A stretch of DNA of 64,000 nt from contig WJXW01000006.1 in the NCBI GenBank assembly GCA_015832175.1, forward strand, positions 1,488,001 to 1,552,000. Direction: 5' to 3'. Of the stretch, positions 20,605 to 32,300 are shown in pieces. The notes below the pieces were generated by a model. That model saw only the letters and a program-made list of their open reading frames with translations, was not told where the DNA came from and did no database searches. This stretch comes from Paraphaeosphaeria minitans. Taxonomy: Eukaryota; Ascomycota; Dothideomycetes; Pleosporales; Didymosphaeriaceae. Each line of letters starts with the position of its first letter. Within the stretch, counting starts at the first letter, position 1. Position numbers and translations under genes: made by a program.

Positions 20605-23600
20605 GGGATGGTGGCGCGGTTTTATTCTGCATCATGGTGTGTCCGGACTTTGCTGTAACTGGCGATTTGGTCTCGTAGAAACTGTAGATGTGCCACCATG
20701 CTCGAATACCTATGATCCGGAGCATCGCAATTGCCCTCCTGGCAAAGTTCGATTCCATATAGTGCTCATCCATCGACGCTACACTGTTGAATATGCGAGG
20801 TCTTGCTGGGCCCTAAACGAGAATTAAATGAAGGGTTCAGTACTGCATCGCTCCTCGTAGTGTACCGTAGGTTGGTAACACATATAGGTACTCATACTTG
20901 AATACATTCGATGTCGCATGGTGGTGCCACCTCGACTTGCCTCATGGTGAAAGTACCCAAGCAAAGGTCGTAGCTTGAATCACCACGAGTGTCAGTTCTC
21001 CGGGAAAGACGTATCGCGTGATGGCATGGCTGCAATGATGATGCATGAAGAACGATCATTGTCGTGCTACGTGGGATCCCCAAGCGCACGGACCGGGCCT
21101 CCACTCTTCGCCACCTCAAACGCTCTGCTCCCACCACAACGGACCTCGCCATCGCTCTTCTAGATTCAGTTGGTGTCTCTATCGTACGCTGGAATGGACC
21201 GCGCAATATATGCGAAGCACGCACAGTACACCATATGGAGAACTGGTCGGGGGCACCAGAGTTAATTGCTCAGGCTTCGCACCGCCCCTATGTTGACTGT
21301 GTGGTACGTAGAAAGAGGCTGCTAACATGGACAGGTCGGGACGGCTATCGAGCAGCAGTACGTCTTGCCTTTTTCGTCCCCTCCCGAAGTACGCGCCGAA
21401 CCCCCCACAGAAAACGGCAGAGCTGCAACCACACTCTTCGTATCTCTCCTACCTCGGCGAGCCCACCGTTGGTAACATCAACACTACCTCTATGCTTTTA
21501 AGGCGATATCGCAGTACGACCGTCCCTTTTGCCTACTTCTCGGTCGAGGATGCCGCGCCGCGCCTACTGCATGCGTATCGCCCTTGTCACACGACCCATA
21601 TGACTCCAAGATGCGAGAGACAGAGGCGCTTGCCAGCCTGCTGCTACCCAAGGTTGGGTGAAGTAAGAGGAACACTGCCAGGAGGGGGTCGCACCACGCG
21701 ATGTGGAAATGTAGGCTCATACCCCACAGACCCTGGGGACAAAGAGACGGGACGACTCCTAGATACGGCATCATGACTGTGGGGTAACAAGCGGGCGAGG
21801 CGCCAAAGCTCGCACCGACAGCTCAGACGACGCAGGCCAGGAGTTGAGCGTTGTGCAAGCTCCACGGAGCTAGAAGCATCTGCCGGGAGATTGACCAGGT
21901 TAGCTTCCGGGCGTGCCTGACAGCGAACTGATCATATCGGGAAGTAGATGCAGTCCAGGTAGATCACGCACAAGGGAACCGCCCCTGGATCACCGAGGCA
22001 GAACGCGTAGTGTCTAGCACAGCCTGACCTTCGCTTTGCGCCATCTCCAAGCATCCCAGCATATCACCGTCTTCGTCAGGCAAGTCTTTGCGCCCCTGTC
22101 AGCATTGCGCCCGCTCTTTAGTCCACCACGCAGAAGGTGAATCTACGACTGCGTTATCAAGTCGCGATGCATCTTGCGCTTGAATGGGCTTGCATGGGCT
22201 TGACTAGATCTGACATGCCCAATGAGATGCTTTGCCGGTGTCCTTCCTCTTTCGTCAACAGCTTGTCTTCCAGTACTCGCTTAGCGCTTTCCCATCTCCG
22301 CGCTTCGTCCTCTACTTCTTGTGCCTTACCCCTTTCAAAATCCATATTTTGAAACTCATTTAGTCAACATCCTGATGGCTTTGGCGTCAATCTCGTATAG
22401 CCTGCTACCTGCCGACTTACCGCTTTCCGGTCAGGCGTTTTTCGAGCATGACAGCTTCACATGCTGTTTGATTAAAGGTCATGTGGTTCACCCTAGTTGG
22501 AGATTACGTGGGGTCTGAAGAATCCCGCGAGATCTCCCCAGGGTCTTCGTGGGCAGGTTTGTACTGTCCACTCCGAGTGTTGCAATATAGCCACCCTGGC
22601 TTATGTAGTATCACAAGCCCTTGGAGAAGTGGTAGCGTGGCTTTCCCAGCTTCATCCACCGTGTTCTGTTACATCCCACTCCTTATCTGCCTCTCGCGCT
22701 CCGGCGAACCGTTGCTCGGATGATGCCTGATACGCAGTCGGTCAACATTTTACGCGCTGCTTTCCGAGGGACACTGTAGATCATTGCTAATACACGATTT
22801 GGTGGCTTGCGCCTACGGCGATGCGCCGAACGACGAAGCATGGGCGCAGGTACTCTTTTGTAGGGGTACGTGTCCCTACCATGATCGCCACACCAGCACC
22901 GTCCTTACCCCGGGAAGAGGATGCTGGGCCAGACCGTCTGACCTGGTCAGAATCGTCTACCTCAGGAGAAGCTGCTAAACTACCGCTCACATCGACCACA
23001 TGTCCGGATATTCAACAGCGGTGAGAGTTATTCATAGTCAAACAGCGACGTTCCAAGTCACTCGACAAGACGCTTTCTTATCGCCCTACAGCTGAGTGCA
23101 TATCACCGCATTTAGGTGAAGTCGCGCAAATGCGGTTACTATCTGGGTAGTGCACCTTTCTGTATATTCAGTCTACCACCGGTTCGCTTCGTGCAGTTCC
23201 CTTTTACCCGCACCATTCCAGATCGATCCCTTTTTCCAGGGCTCGCGAACGGATCGGCTATCATTGCATCTGCGGATGTGGACCCCTGCAAGTCCTGCAA
23301 GTCAAGCCTCGCACTCTTATGCCCACACGACTTCATGTCAGGCTCACCCCTCGATGCAGCCTTCAGACTGAAAGGTTCCATCTGCTTAGCAATATGCTAT
23401 CAGAACCCTTGTTCAGTTGTCGCGCGAGTCTATCACGATGCAAAGGCATCTGCAGTGTTTCCACATACTTTGCCGTTAGTACCAGGTTATTGGCCATCTT
23501 CGCAGAAAGACCGAGAGTGGCTCGAGTTGAAGGTCGCTCGTCTAGGGACAGGGGCATATGGACCAGGTCATTTGCATGTATCTTTCCCTGTAAGCGCCCG

Positions 23601-23956
23601 GAACGCGGCTTTGAGAATGCCATGGCAGAGTATGTACAGCTTCCGAGGCGCAAACCTTCTGCTCGGGCTACCTGTTTGCGTACTCTACATCCGCAGTTGC
23701 TCCCTTTGGCTACCTGCATTACTACCTGCCGTTGCATCGTGGATGTTTGGCCCCATATTTCATACACGGACGATCTCGGCTTCGACAGTCTGCACAAGCC
23801 AGAGAATAGAGGTCGCATTGACGGGTCGTCCTCCACGAGACCTGCCCGTACGCTCTGTCTATAAAGAGGTCATATACCACCACATTTTTAACACCAGTTC
23901 ACAACGCCCACTCGCCCACCAGACCGACCTCACGGAGCATTCTCAATCACTCAATC
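20605..23956. other. 3.3-kb stretch without a convincing gene
   Basis: No gene, transposon or RNA gene could be supported. Open frames are present but unconvincing. The longest, plus strand 23116-24033, overlaps the chitinase start in another frame and also covers its TATA box. A 62-codon minus-strand frame (22345-22157) is rich in Glu/Arg and would form a helix. Base composition is not strikingly AT-rich, so there is no obvious mark of repeat-induced point mutation. Confidence 0.45.
23860..23865 (+). promoter_or_regulatory. TATA box of the chitinase gene
   Basis: TATAAA lies 91 bp upstream of the chitinase ATG, followed by a leader rich in CA and CC that suits a fungal 5' UTR. Confidence 0.6.
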
Positions 23957-25340
23957 ATGATGCTCTTTGCTCTTGTATCAATTCTCCCACTGTTGGGTCT
24001 TTCCGAGGCGCTCGCTTTGCCTCAGTCGCCTAAGAACGGAACAGACCTGTATGTTTCGTTCCAGGAACCGGAGGAGTCTGGCCAGCTTGTGAATCGAGCA
24101 GCGTCCGGTTACAGAAATGTTGCATACTTTGTCAACTGGGCAATATACGGGCGAAATTACAACCCACAGAACCTCCCTGCAGACCAGCTCACTCACGTAC
24201 TCTACTCTTTTGCCAACGTTCGACCCGAGACAGGCGAGGTGTACCTCAGCGACACGTGGTCGGACACCGACAAGCACTACGGCACCGATTCTTGGAACGA
24301 TGTGGGGACCAACGTGTACGGCTGTGTGAAACAATTGTTCCTCTTGAAAAAAGCCAACCGCAAGCTTAAGGTTCTGCTGTCTATCGGTGGATGGACCTAC
24401 TCATCCAACTTCGTGCAACCCGCCAGCACTGCTGCAGGTAGAAGCAAGTTCGCAAGCAGTGCCGTGCAGCTTGTCAAGGACCTCGGCTTCGACGGTCTTG
24501 ACATTGACTGGGAGTACCCCTCTGATGCTACGCAAGCTGCCAACATGGTCGCTCTCCTCGCCGAAGTCCGCTCGCAACTCAACGCCTACGCTGCCCAGTA
24601 CGCCAACGGCGCGCCTATGCTTCTCACTGTCGCTTCACCCGCTGGCCCAGCCAACTACCAGAATATGGACCTTGCTGGCATGGACAAGTACCTAGACTTC
24701 TGGAACTTGATGGCCTACGACTATGCCGGCTCCTGGGATACTACTTCCGGTCACCAGGCCAGCTTCTACCCTTCGACAAGCAACCCTACCAGTACACCCT
24801 TTAACACCAAGCAAGCTATTGACTACTACACCTCTAATGGTGTTGCCGCATCCAAGATCACGCTCGGTATGCCGTTGTATGGTCGTGCTTTCCAGAACAC
24901 CGGCGGCCCTGGAAAGCCCTACTCTGGTATCGGTCCTGGCACCTGGGAGGCTGGCGTGTACGACTACAAGACACTCCCGCAAGCCGGTGCGTCAGTCGTC
25001 AATGATGCCAGCCTGGCGGCGAGCTATAGCTACGACTCTGCTTCGCGGACGATGATCTCCTACGATACCCCGGCGATCATCCAGCAGAAGACCGGCCTCA
25101 TAAAGTCCCTTGGTCTCGGCGGTGGTATGTGGTGGGAAAGCAGCTCGGACAAGACGGGCCCCGATTCTCTGATCTCGACTGTAAGTTTTGTCTCCATACG
25201 ATACGATGCAAGTTTGAGCTAACGAATAGCAGTACGTCAACTCCGTCGGCGGTGTCGGCGCCCTCGACCAGAGTGCTAACGTTCTGACGTACTCGGGCTC
25301 CAAGTACGATAACCTCCGGTCTGGCTTCCCCAACAACTAG
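23957..25340 (+). CDS. Secreted GH18 endochitinase
   Basis: Two exons, 23957-25180 and 25233-25340, code for 443 residues. The intron is 52 bp, GT-AG and phase 0. A signal peptide ([20 protein letters not shown]) is followed by a short propeptide-like stretch. The catalytic barrel starts at [17 protein letters not shown]. It includes [15 protein letters not shown] and the GH18 signature [12 protein letters not shown] (catalytic Glu near residue 186), and then [19 protein letters not shown] and [12 protein letters not shown]. There is no separate chitin-binding domain. The layout matches class V fungal chitinases such as Trichoderma Chi42 and Aspergillus ChiB. It hydrolyses chitin outside the cell, in autolysis, wall remodelling or attack on other fungi or insects. 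Confidence 0.95.
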
Positions 25341-26660
25341 GTCGGCCTCCAAGCTCGAAAATGTGACTTATAGCTTTTTCGCATCTTGCGACCTCGTCTG
25401 CCAATACGTTGTGACTTCAGAGTCCCGTATCTTCACGGCCACTGTTCGGTGCTTCATGGCCCGTTCATGCCAACTTCTTTTCGCTTCGCTTCTTGTCGAT
25501 ACTTGAAGAGGGTCCGGGGGCAGCGGCACCTTGGGAGGCTTGTGGTTGTCGTATTCCGTTCTTGTATCTACATTCGCTGCGCAGTACATCCCTTTGTTTT
25601 AGGGAGCATGCATGGATAGAGGAGGGGATGGGAGATGGAAACTGGTGAGTGGATCACACTGAAGCACTCGTTATCACATGTTCCTAATACATCTTGGTGA
25701 CTGTTACGCTTGCCTTCTGCCGTGTACATCTTGTGCGTGATCCGCTGTCGGCATCTCGGAACACACACTTCGCGGTTGTGCTTACCCGTGGAGCCTTAGG
25801 GATACTGCGCCGCGTTCGAAGATACTTTCCATACAAATCAAGCGAGAGTTGCTTATGGCACATACGACGGTGAGAGCACAAGGCTACTGGTAGGTGAGCC
25901 TGGATGTACGACTAATCAAGATTGTGTTTGCATTAGCTTGCATTTGCATGTTTTGCCGGTAGTCTGCGCACATCCTCTTGTGTAGTACATGTCACGAGTT
26001 CGAATTCGATGACAGGATACAGTGGCTGACGCAATTGTAGATATGTAGCGCAATCGATCTTGCTTTGACTCACTTTACTATGCTTCTATAGAACCTAGGC
26101 CTCGAATTGCATCATCAAAGTACACACGTCCCTGAGTAGGAGCTCATTCGAACATTTACGACTACCAATACTGAAATGAAGAAGAAATAGATTTCAGTGA
26201 TAACTTAAGAGAGACTACGAAGTTGCGCGTGTACAGTAATGGTGCTCAGTTACCTACCTACTATGACAAGGAGCGAACAACCGAAAAATGACAAGCAGCC
26301 GCGAACTGGTAACTTTTCCTTCCTACGTACCCTGGCATCTATGCCTGGCATGGCCTGATCGTGTTATTTGAGGCGTATTCTCGGTTGTTTCCCGCACCTG
26401 TCTTGGATTTCCAGGTAGCACTGTGAGACAATGGGACCGAATTATACGCTGTCACCGAACGAGCGCACAACAGTGATATCGGCGGAGGCATCTATGTACG
26501 ACTTCGTTCCCGTCGACACGTATCGTCACAGTAGCACTTCGTAATGAAGATGATAACATACAACGAGCGCAAAATATATATATACAATCACCGCTTCTCC
26601 CAGACTCGTCTTTCCGTTCACTCAACGCCGAATTACAGTCCGACCCTGAACTCCGTCGCC
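25341..26660. other. Intergenic region, chitinase 3' side and promoter of the GPI-type gene
   Basis: No ORF with recognisable features was found. A TACCTACCTAC motif lies near 26251-26261, and an alternating TA tract at about 26574-26585, some 80 bp before the next ATG, may act as its TATA element. Confidence 0.45.
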
Positions 26661-27020
26661 ATGGCCCCCACCAAAGTTCTTCTCTTGGTCCTTGCCGCAG
26701 TCATCGCAGGTGCTGAACCATCTGTCGTCACCAGCACCACAATCGCCCCCGCTTCTATGATCTCGTCCGCCTCCGAGATTGCTCAAGTCCTAGTCCCTTC
26801 AAATACTTCGTCAGTCCAGCCGACGACTGTTGCTTCATCCAGTTCTGGGGCCAGTTCCGGGACGCCGTCATCTCAAGATGTATCTGGCACCGAGGGAGCT
26901 GCTGCGCCTACCAATGGTACGTTCCCGGTCCGGATCCAGACCTAAGACTTTCTGACGACTACAGTTCCATTCGGCACCGTCCTCATTCTTGGGCTTCCAG
27001 TCGTGCTCGGGATGATTTGA
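26661..27020 (+). CDS. Small Ser/Thr-rich protein with signal peptide and GPI-anchor-like C-terminus
   Basis: Two exons, 26661-26916 and 26965-27020, code for 103 residues. The donor is GTACGT and the acceptor CAG. The ATG is in a GCCATGG context. A signal peptide (APTKVLLLVLAAVIAGAEP) is followed by about 60 residues dominated by Ser, Thr, Ala and Val, likely O-mannosylated. Small residues (GAAAPTN) follow, and then a hydrophobic C-terminus, VPFGTVLILGLPVVLGMI. This is the pattern of a GPI-anchored wall or membrane mucin-like protein. No catalytic domain is present. The second exon codes for only the hydrophobic tail, so intron retention would yield a form without an anchor. Confidence 0.75.
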
Positions 27021-27272
27021 GCTTATCGCATGGGCAACACAAGAGGAGTAGACTCATGTACCATGGTTGAGTTGGGGTGGATGTAAGATAGATCAAAGTA
27101 GATGCGTAAGTTATGGAAGTTCACATACAGTCCTGTAGTCTGGTGTGCATGAGCTACTGTGAAGCTAAAACTGTTATTGTCATCTCTCCGATCTCACGAA
27201 TCTCATAGCTCCATCGCCATCGCTATCCCCTATTCGCGGTGAGAAATTGCTGCGCCACTGCCTGCCGACACC

Positions 27273-28575
27273 TTACGACCAGGAGCCCCAGCTGCCTTTG
27301 CGTGCGCCTCTCAAGTCATCAACATTGAGCAGGCCTATATTTTCCTGAACTAGCAACGCCCATATTTCATCTCTCCGTCCTCGAGGCCATCGAGGCGTCC
27401 CCCAATATCGAGATACCAACCCTCTCTGCTTTGCGCTTTGAATGTGTTTGCGCATCAGCAGTAGTTGCTCGTCGGTGACCTTTCCGCGGAAGACTGGCCC
27501 AATGGCACTGTGGAAGTTCACAGATGCAAGGTGCGAGTTGGACACGTTGTATCGAAACCTTGTTCCATCGTCAAAGGGGTGGTCTAGCTCGTCGAGTGGT
27601 GCATCGAAGAAGATGTCTCGTACTGAGCCGTGTGGAGCAACGAGATCGAAGTCCGCTGCACCGGATGCGACAATCGTAAGTGGGCGCTCAACTCGATGCG
27701 TTCCGTTCCAATGAGTGAGCCATCCTCTCTCCCGTAGCGGCTGCAGCTGTTCATGTAGTGTCGACCATGTCTCTTTTCCTGCAGTCTTGAAGTCAATTAC
27801 AAGCGTCAAGCTCTGTTTTGGAGCGTTGTAAAAGACCCCCTTTGGATCTGTAGCCTTCCAACGTGGTGGATTCATCCCATCCAAAAGATCAACAAGGCGG
27901 TTGATATACATGCTTTCAAGTGTTCTGTCTGCATGTAGTGCGCTCTCTACGTGGCCGACAAAGATGTCATTATTGCGATAGAAGATGTCTGCTTCGATAC
28001 TGATGCAGCCCGAGCCTAATGCTGCAAAGAGTGGAGTCCTTCGCCAGTAGTCGTTGTGCGAGTGACACGGAATAGGAAGAACACTCCCAAAGAACTCAAT
28101 TGGGTACTTCGCGGGCTTGTAAGCGGAGCTTGAACCTTCGTCCCAGAAATGCGCGAAGAAGGCATCGAAGGGATCTGTGGCCTTCCAACGAAAGAAAGCG
28201 ATTGTAATGCTGTACCGATCCATTTGTTAATTTATATGCGGGGCCTTATTGTCCTCGAGTAACTTACGTAGAGATAAAGACACCAAAGAAAACCAAGGTG
28301 GTGGCATATAACAGGCTGGCAATTCTCTTAGGGACTATAACCGCACTCGGGAAGACGACCTGTTTGACCTACGATCGTCAGCCGATAGTCCGTTTATATC
28401 AGACAGATTGGAGTACTTCGTGCTTCAATCTCTCCCAGACGACTCTGAAGCAAGCCGGGGTCTCGTACGCTCGAGCGTCTGAATATGGGACGAGCAATCC
28501 ATCATGTTCACCATAACTCGACGTTGATGAAAGCTGCTCTTCACTGAATTCGTCAAGCTCAATCATGTGCGACAT
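27273..28575 (-). CDS. AIM6-like protein (PLC/GDPD-like phosphodiesterase fold), single-pass
   Basis: Three exons, 28575-28417, 28368-28268 and 28209-27273, code for 398 residues. The introns are 48 and 58 bp, GT-AG and in frame. The N-terminal 66 residues are polar. One membrane helix follows at about 68-91 (LLYATTLVFFGVFISTITIA). The lumenal or extracellular domain opens with PCHSHNDYWRRTPLFAAL and has SIEADIFYRNNDIFVGH, then SLTLVIDFKTAG. These segments match the His/Asn/Asp and Glu/Asp metal-site positions of the phosphodiesterase fold seen in yeast Aim6-type proteins. The biochemical reaction of the family is not established. The first donor (GTACTC) was chosen because it gives an intron of normal length. 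The gene is convergent with the GPI-type gene. Confidence 0.8.
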
Positions 28576-29335
28576 CCCGTAGGTAGAGCACTGTTGTGCC
28601 TCATGGTCCCTCAATCGAGGCGCAACTGCTGCTTAATAGGCCACAACTCACTGCTAAAGCAACGATAATAATAGCATCAAGACTCAGGATGCTTGAGCCA
28701 GAAAGATTTGACGCGTCATCATGGCAGCTCATTCGTCGAACCAGCCACAGCGGAATGAGGGGATAGATTAGCGTGACGTCCTTCCATCTAGCGCTCGTGG
28801 ACTTCCTCCCACAAGCTGGATCGCCATTGCTACCTATTTCCATGACATCGCCCGACGATTTCTGCGTCATCTATACGGACCTATTAGGCGATTAGGCGAT
28901 GTCGATGTTGGTTGAAAGCGGGCGAGAGTGGGCGCATAATTCCTCATGACGTACCTACGGTAGGTACCGTAGGTAGCCTCTGCAACTTCCCAAGCATCCG
29001 CACGTCCCAGGGTCGCGCTACCGACTACCTAGGTAGCCACTATACCGAACTTCAGCTCTGGCGCTCTCAGGCATAAAAAGTCCAGTTTTTATTGTCGCCC
29101 ACTGTATATTGATGTCGCTTCGACCGAGCAGAGAACGCCTGCCGTGAGCCTGTCGATACGTTTTCGGTTTTCACGTAAACCGGAAAAGTGCAGCGATTGA
29201 GAGACATTAATTGATAACTACATGCAATTTCTAGCTCTACAACATGCTCTTTCAGGAAACGCAAAAATAAAAGTTTCAATATACCGCCAACACACAATCT
29301 ATACAGGATGGTTCTGTGAACGGATGATCACGGTT
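28576..29335. other. Intergenic region with a near-palindromic TACCTACGG element
   Basis: This lies between the AIM6-like start and the 3' end of the giant gene. A near-palindrome built from TACCTACGG and CCGTAGGTA occupies about 28951-28975, and CTACCTAGGTAG lies near 29025-29036. A minus-strand frame of 89 codons (28870-28601) contains a hydrophobic stretch, but I could not connect it in frame to the AIM6-like gene. Confidence 0.45.
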
Positions 29336-32300
29336 TTAGGCATGATACAGAGCTCCGTCACTCCATTCCTTGTTCGGGTCGTCTTCGTCATGATGCAGTC
29401 CAGTGCGGAGATTGCCGTCGTGCCATGATTGTGGTTTATCATGCTGCGATCCATATGCGGGTGTAGCATGATCTATGTTGTAGCCATGGTTCGACGTAGA
29501 ATCCGAGATTGTTGACTCGGGTGGTACAACCTTTGCGCCAGTGTCGTAATCTTTTGCTCGAGCATCGCTCACAAGCGGCGGCGTCGGTGTTGGCGTGAGG
29601 ACCGGCCTCCAGTTGCAGGTTCCATCTTCTTCGTTCCAGCTAACCACATCTTCATTCACCCATTCCCAGTCAACCCCTTCTCCTGAATTGTCTTCATCAT
29701 CTGTCCACCACCAGTCGCAGCCGCAGTCGCACTGGTCTTCTCCTCCATCATCTTTCTGTTCGTTCCCAACTTCAGCTTCATATCCATCACCATGTTCGTT
29801 TCCAACTCCAATTCCATCTCCATCTCCACGATCATTTCCAGCCGCAACCTCATATCCATCACCGGATTCGTATCCATCGCCATGTCGATTTCCATCCTCG
29901 TCGTTCGTGTCCCAGTCGCCTTGCCCATCTTCAACCCCCTCCTCGTCATACTTGTCATCACTCCCGTCATCCTCATTGTCCCAGTACTGATGATCCTCGT
30001 CATCCGGAAGCCCATCACCTCCTTCACTCGGGTCATTCCAGTCCCACCAGGGGAGAGATGCTATCGGCGTGTACACCGGCCCGGCAAATACTCCTGGCCG
30101 TATCTCCATGCGACCTCCGGGAATGCCGCCTGATGGCGTCACATACGGAGGCCTGGTAATACTTGACAGAAATTGCATCGGTAATGGCGTATTGACTCCC
30201 GCGGTATCGCGCGTGTACGTTGCCCGCCCAGGGCGAGCTGAGGGATTGCCCGGAGTATGCGATATTATTTGAGTCGGTTCTCCTAGAACAATAGCGTCCA
30301 AAATTGCGTCTAGAGTTGGAAGAATATCACGTATGGTTGTTGGAGATCGATATGGGACAACTAGGACAGGTTGTGATGTTGTAAAGGACATTGATGCTTG
30401 CAAAGGATCTCTCGTCCTCTTGCCTTCGGCGCCGATATTGATGTCAGGTACATCGGACGGGGCTTCGAGGGATGGTGGAGGCAAGATGAGTGCGAGAGAG
30501 GGTCTCAGTGACTGTGGCGTCGTGCTACGGAAGACGGACGTTGTAGTCCTACTCGCAGCTTGGTCACCGAATATATCCGGTGCGCTTGTCGGTCGCGGTG
30601 TATTGATGTCTGGGACAATGCTTCCTCCTCCACCTGGTACGCGACTAAGAATTTCTGTTGCCTGGAGTGGAGGTATAACATGTACAAAGGGCTGCGATTG
30701 TATAACGATTGGTCGTACACTGCTCATGGAGATAACATCAGGTGGTTGCACAGGTATTCCGATGGCCCCCTGCGACGGAATTGTCAGGCGAACGGTACTT
30801 TCCGGACCGGCGGGTGCAGCGTCACTGGCAGAGCGCAGTGCATCTGAACCTGTCGAAATCCACGGTGTTTGGAACGATGGTGCTGTTAGCGGTGCAATTG
30901 GCGTGATTGGTGATTCCAGCCTCGTCTCGAAAGCATCCACCACTATGACTGAAGTCGAGGTTATTTTTTGTGCAGGTTCCGATATCAGCGATGAGATCAC
31001 GCTAATGGTTTCAACCGGCCCGGGTTGTGGGAATTGATCGGCTCTCGATATCGTCACAGAGCCACACAAGCCATATTGTGGGTTGCATCCCCGGCTACAG
31101 TGAAGTTCATCATTGCCGCAAATACCTCCAGCTCCGCAACAGCTTCCGAAGGCACTGCCCTCACAAGTATAACCAAATGGGATTCCACACAAGCCATTCG
31201 GAGAAACGCGTTTGGTATCTGTTGGAAATGGCGGATTAGGAGAAGACGTCGAGGGGAGGCCAAGCCCTAGATTGCTCGTAAAGACTTCGTTGAGGCTGTT
31301 AGATATATATGGAAGCCCGGACGATATAGCTTGTAGAGATGACAAGGCTTCCAAAGCGTTGAGATTTTGCGGGGAGGCCACCGTGGTAATACCCTCGGTC
31401 GGCTGTGACGCAAGAGATCCACCTATTGACGTGCTCACCACCACTTCTTGTGTTGTAGAGTATGATGAAGGCAAACCAGCCACGGGAATGGGTTCGATCG
31501 GGTCTAATACATCACTTGTCGCCAGTGATATGGGTTGTGGTGAACTATCGGGCGCCTCTTTCGCCATTACACATAACCCGCCACCAGCCTCGGATTGACC
31601 GACTGTATTCTTCAAATTGCATGTGGCCAAGAAAGGGTTGTAAACAATAGCCGCACATAGCGATGTTGCGGTACAGCGTTGGAGGCATTGGGAGAACGTG
31701 ACAAGTAGGGCTGTTCGGAGATCGCCATACTGAAGATTGACATCGCATTGAGCTCGATACGATGTAGAACTGTCGATGTAAATTTGGCCTGCCGTGACAC
31801 CACAGCAACTGTTGGGCGTAGATGTCGGGTTTGCATTGCTCACAGACCCTCTTGTGCTTGCTTGTGTTTGTTCTACTGGAGAAAGGTTCTGGGAGAACGG
31901 AGGATAGGAAATCAAAGAGGCTGGAGTAATCTGAATGTCTCCAGGCTGCAGATTGCCACGACTCAAAAAGCTTTCACCGTTGCGTACAGAGGTCTCGTCG
32001 TTGCGCATAGTGCTGAGGATCATGGAGTTCGTAGGGCTCGCTGAGTTCGGATCGTCGATCGGAAGGACGGTGCTGCCTTCGCGGAAGCCACCTAAGCTCG
32101 AGCTAAGAGGCTCTCTAAGTGTTGTTGGTTGAAGGGGTTGCACAGCGGACGTGGAGGGACCTACTTTGATTGGTGGTGTGGTTCTGGTGGGTCGCGGCGA
32201 TTGCGAAGCGCTTTGACTATTGAGACTGGGGCGGATCGTGGACAAGGTGCTGGGACCCTGGGGTGTTGAAATGTCTGGCATGTATATTGCTGCGCAAATG

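Noticed and set aside
23116..24033. Plus-strand open frame of 305 codons upstream of chitinase
   Set aside because: It overlaps the chitinase start in another frame, spans its TATA box, has no recognisable motif and has a Cys/Ser/Arg-rich chance composition.
28601..28870. Minus-strand 89-codon frame with a hydrophobic stretch upstream of the AIM6-like gene
   Set aside because: I tested it as a first exon; the good GTGAGT donor is phase 0, but no acceptor upstream of the AIM6-like ATG gives a matching phase. No independent support.
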